From assembly GCA_022567815.1 (NCBI GenBank), contig JADFGI010000147.1:1-7565 (forward strand): a stretch of DNA of 7,565 bases, read 5' to 3'. Shown piece by piece: positions 6,286 to 7,565 of the stretch. A program made the translations under genes and the position numbers. The DNA is from Nitrospinota bacterium (GTDB taxonomy: Bacteria > Nitrospinota > Nitrospinia > Nitrospinales > VA-1). The notes beneath the pieces were generated by a model. It saw only the letters and a program-made list of their open reading frames with translations, had not been told where the DNA came from and ran no database searches. Numbering within the stretch: the stretch's first letter is position 1; each line of letters begins with the position of its first letter.

Positions 6286-6436
6286 ACTCCGCCGCAAGCG
6301 GCCAGCGTGACGCTGGACCCGAATGGCAACAACTTTCACTGTTAAATAAGGTTTTCCAGGGCTGGCGAGCGAAACGGGCATCAGCCTCACTTTTCCTCCC
6401 CGCGTTGCGGGGCGGGGTATGAAACCCACTGGTGGG
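6286..6436. repeat. Palindromic repeat block downstream of moeA
   Basis: It holds the stems CCGC/GCGG (6289-6301), CCAGCG-TGA-CGCTGG (6302-6316), CCCCGC-GTT-GCGGGG (6398-6412) and CCCAC-TG-GTGGG (6425-6436). The second shares both arms with the stem at 4827-4841 inside mobBA, and CTCCGC lies 5' of both. The block may attenuate or end transcription after moeA, but no stem is followed by a U-tract. No gene is seen from 6283 to about 6500. Confidence 0.5.
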
Positions 6437-6487
6437 AATAAATTCGCCATTGTGATAATATTATTGTAATTTTCGGTTCATTGAAGC

Positions 6488-6558
6488 GACTACATCAGGT
6501 AACTTATGGATTTCACCCGGCCAATCGCATATGTCGCCTGTGAGTTACCACATGAGTC
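6488..6558 (+). promoter_or_regulatory. Long imperfect hairpin in leader of last gene
   Basis: Bases 6488-6504 and 6543-6558 can pair over 14 positions: GACT with AGTC, CAT with ATG, and GGTAACT with AGTTACC, broken by one bulged base (6492) and a 2x2 internal loop. The 38-base loop contains the alternative start ATG (6506), and its Shine-Dalgarno-like AGGTAA (6497-6502) is buried in the stem. It ends 46 bases before the preferred start codon at 6605. It does not match a riboswitch class I recognise. Confidence 0.45.
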
Positions 6559-6604
6559 TGCGTCGAAGGTTTTTAATATTGAAGATATCCAACTTGATTT
6601 TGCA

Positions 6605-7565
6605 ATGAAAATAAAGAAAGTATCGGTTTTCTTCATCGCCCTTTCGCTGTTACTCCTTTCCCCTGTCGCTGTGTTCGCTCAACAGGGAGAGTCTAACGCC
6701 AGCCTTGACCGGTTGGTGAGCCAAATCGAATCCATGTTTCCTCCGGTGGAGGGATATGTGATATCGGTGGACGGAGATATTCTGACCCTTGACCTGAAAC
6801 AGGGGCAGGCGATTCAAACCGGCGATCGCCTGGATATCATTCGGTATGGCAAAGACATCATTCATCCCGTAACCAAAAAAAAGGTGGGCAGAAAGGAAAC
6901 GGATCTTGGAAGCGTGGAAATCACCGAGGTGCGCAAGAATTTTTCCCTGGGTATATTCAACGATCCCGCAGTGAAGATTCAGGCGGGTGACGGAGTTCGC
7001 AGTCCTTTTCAAAAGCTTTCCTTTATTGTCGCCCCTCCGAAGATAGAAACGAAAAAACGCGTGGACGCCGACCGCCTGCGCTTGAACCTGGAAGAGCGGC
7101 TGAACCGTCATCCCCGGTTTGAAGTGCCGTCGTTTGACCTGGGCGTGTGGATGCTGGAGAACGGCTTGAACCGTAAGACCATGCTGAAACCCGAAAACCT
7201 CGAACGTTTGGCGGGAAAGGTTCTGGCCGACTACATCCTTGTCACGAAAGTACGGTCGCTTAAAAACAAAATGGTTCTGAGCTACCGGTTATTTTCCACT
7301 TTGGATGGGACACTACAGAAACAAGCGGAAATTTTATCGGACCAATTGCCTATTGCGCCTAAAGTGGCTAGAAGAGCTCCCAGGGAACAAGACGTTCAAG
7401 GTAGTTTCGCCCCCCGCAGGCAGAGCCTGTTCAAGTTTGTCGGCAAGCAGGAATTTCCCTTTGTCATCGTTGATTTCGATATTGGCGACATCAACGGCGA
7501 CGGCAAAAAAGAAATCATTGTCATCGACAGAACCCGGATCATCATTTACCACTACGAAAACAATA
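6605..7565 (+). CDS. Exported protein with FlgT-C-like region and FG-GAP motif, 3'-truncated
   Basis: The frame is open from the ATG at 6605 to the window end (320 full codons, no stop). Residues 1-25 form a classic Sec signal peptide: MKIKKVSVFF, a leucine-rich core, then VAVFA|QQ. Residues about 49-118 (GYVISVDGDILTLDLKQG, TGDRLDIIRYGK, VTKKKVGR, LGSVEITEV) resemble the C-terminal domain of the flagellar assembly protein FlgT, a small beta-barrel also found in other exported proteins. Residues about 138-240 are a mixed alpha/beta part I cannot name. Residues 288-306 (IVDFDIGDINGDGKKEIIV) are an FG-GAP/VCBS calcium-loop repeat (DINGDGKKE), the first of a probable beta-propeller cut off by the window. 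An in-frame upstream ATG at 6506 has a better Shine-Dalgarno (AGGTAA), but would put 33 residues before the signal peptide. A periplasmic or outer-membrane-associated role is inferred; the function is unknown. Confidence 0.8.
   Translation, partial: MKIKKVSVFFIALSLLLLSPVAVFAQQGESNASLDRLVSQIESMFPPVEGYVISVDGDILTLDLKQGQAIQTGDRLDIIRYGKDIIHPVTKKKVGRKETDLGSVEITEVRKNFSLGIFNDPAVKIQAGDGVRSPFQKLSFIVAPPKIETKKRVDADRLRLNLEERLNRHPRFEVPSFDLGVWMLENGLNRKTMLKPENLERLAGKVLADYILVTKVRSLKNKMVLSYRLFSTLDGTLQKQAEILSDQLPIAPKVARRAPREQDVQGSFAPRRQSLFKFVGKQEFPFVIVDFDIGDINGDGKKEIIVIDRTRIIIYHYENN

Noticed and set aside
6650..7111. 153-codon minus-strand open frame
   Set aside because: It is the shadow of the plus-strand exported protein, which has a signal peptide and recognisable motifs but lacks a stop inside the window.

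Overview
The window reads as chromosomal DNA of a Gram-negative bacterium with a nitrogen-oxide respiratory metabolism. It encodes a periplasmic copper nitrite reductase, a sigma-54 activator, molybdenum-cofactor enzymes and an exported FG-GAP protein. The combination would fit a Nitrospinota-like or deltaproteobacteria-like lineage, but nothing here fixes the taxonomy and this placement is a low-confidence inference.

Layout. Bases 2-406 hold the 3' part of a HicB-type antitoxin gene whose start lies outside the window. Bases 407-936 are a 530-base gene-poor stretch with short repeats and, near its end, a palindromic box (787-807). Bases 937-2256 encode a PAS/AAA+/Fis-HTH sigma-54 enhancer-binding protein. 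A repeat-rich convergent gap (2257-2452) separates it from nirK, which runs on the minus strand (3457-2453). The nirK upstream region has a near-perfect -24/-12 (sigma-54) promoter and, about 137 bases upstream of the predicted start of transcription, a second copy of the same box found before the activator gene (19 of 21 positions identical). Divergently, a good sigma-70-type promoter (3685-3713) leads into a two-gene operon: a fused mobB-mobA gene (3827-5074) overlapping moeA (5071-6282) by 4 bases. Downstream lies a palindrome-rich gap, a strong imperfect hairpin (6488-6558), and a plus-strand gene (6605 to the end) that is cut off by the window edge. It encodes a secreted protein with a FlgT-C-like region and an FG-GAP calcium-loop motif.

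How the genes may work together. The activator probably controls nirK directly, and perhaps itself, through the shared box. NirK would reduce nitrite to nitric oxide in the periplasm. MobBA and MoeA complete the molybdenum cofactor, which nitrate reductase or nitrite oxidoreductase would need. That link to nitrate/nitrite metabolism is suggested by the neighbourhood, not shown.

The points most worth a second look are the sigma-54 nirK circuit, the four-cysteine PAS domain of the activator, an apparent in-frame palindromic-repeat insertion inside the MobA domain, and the hairpin leader before the last gene.
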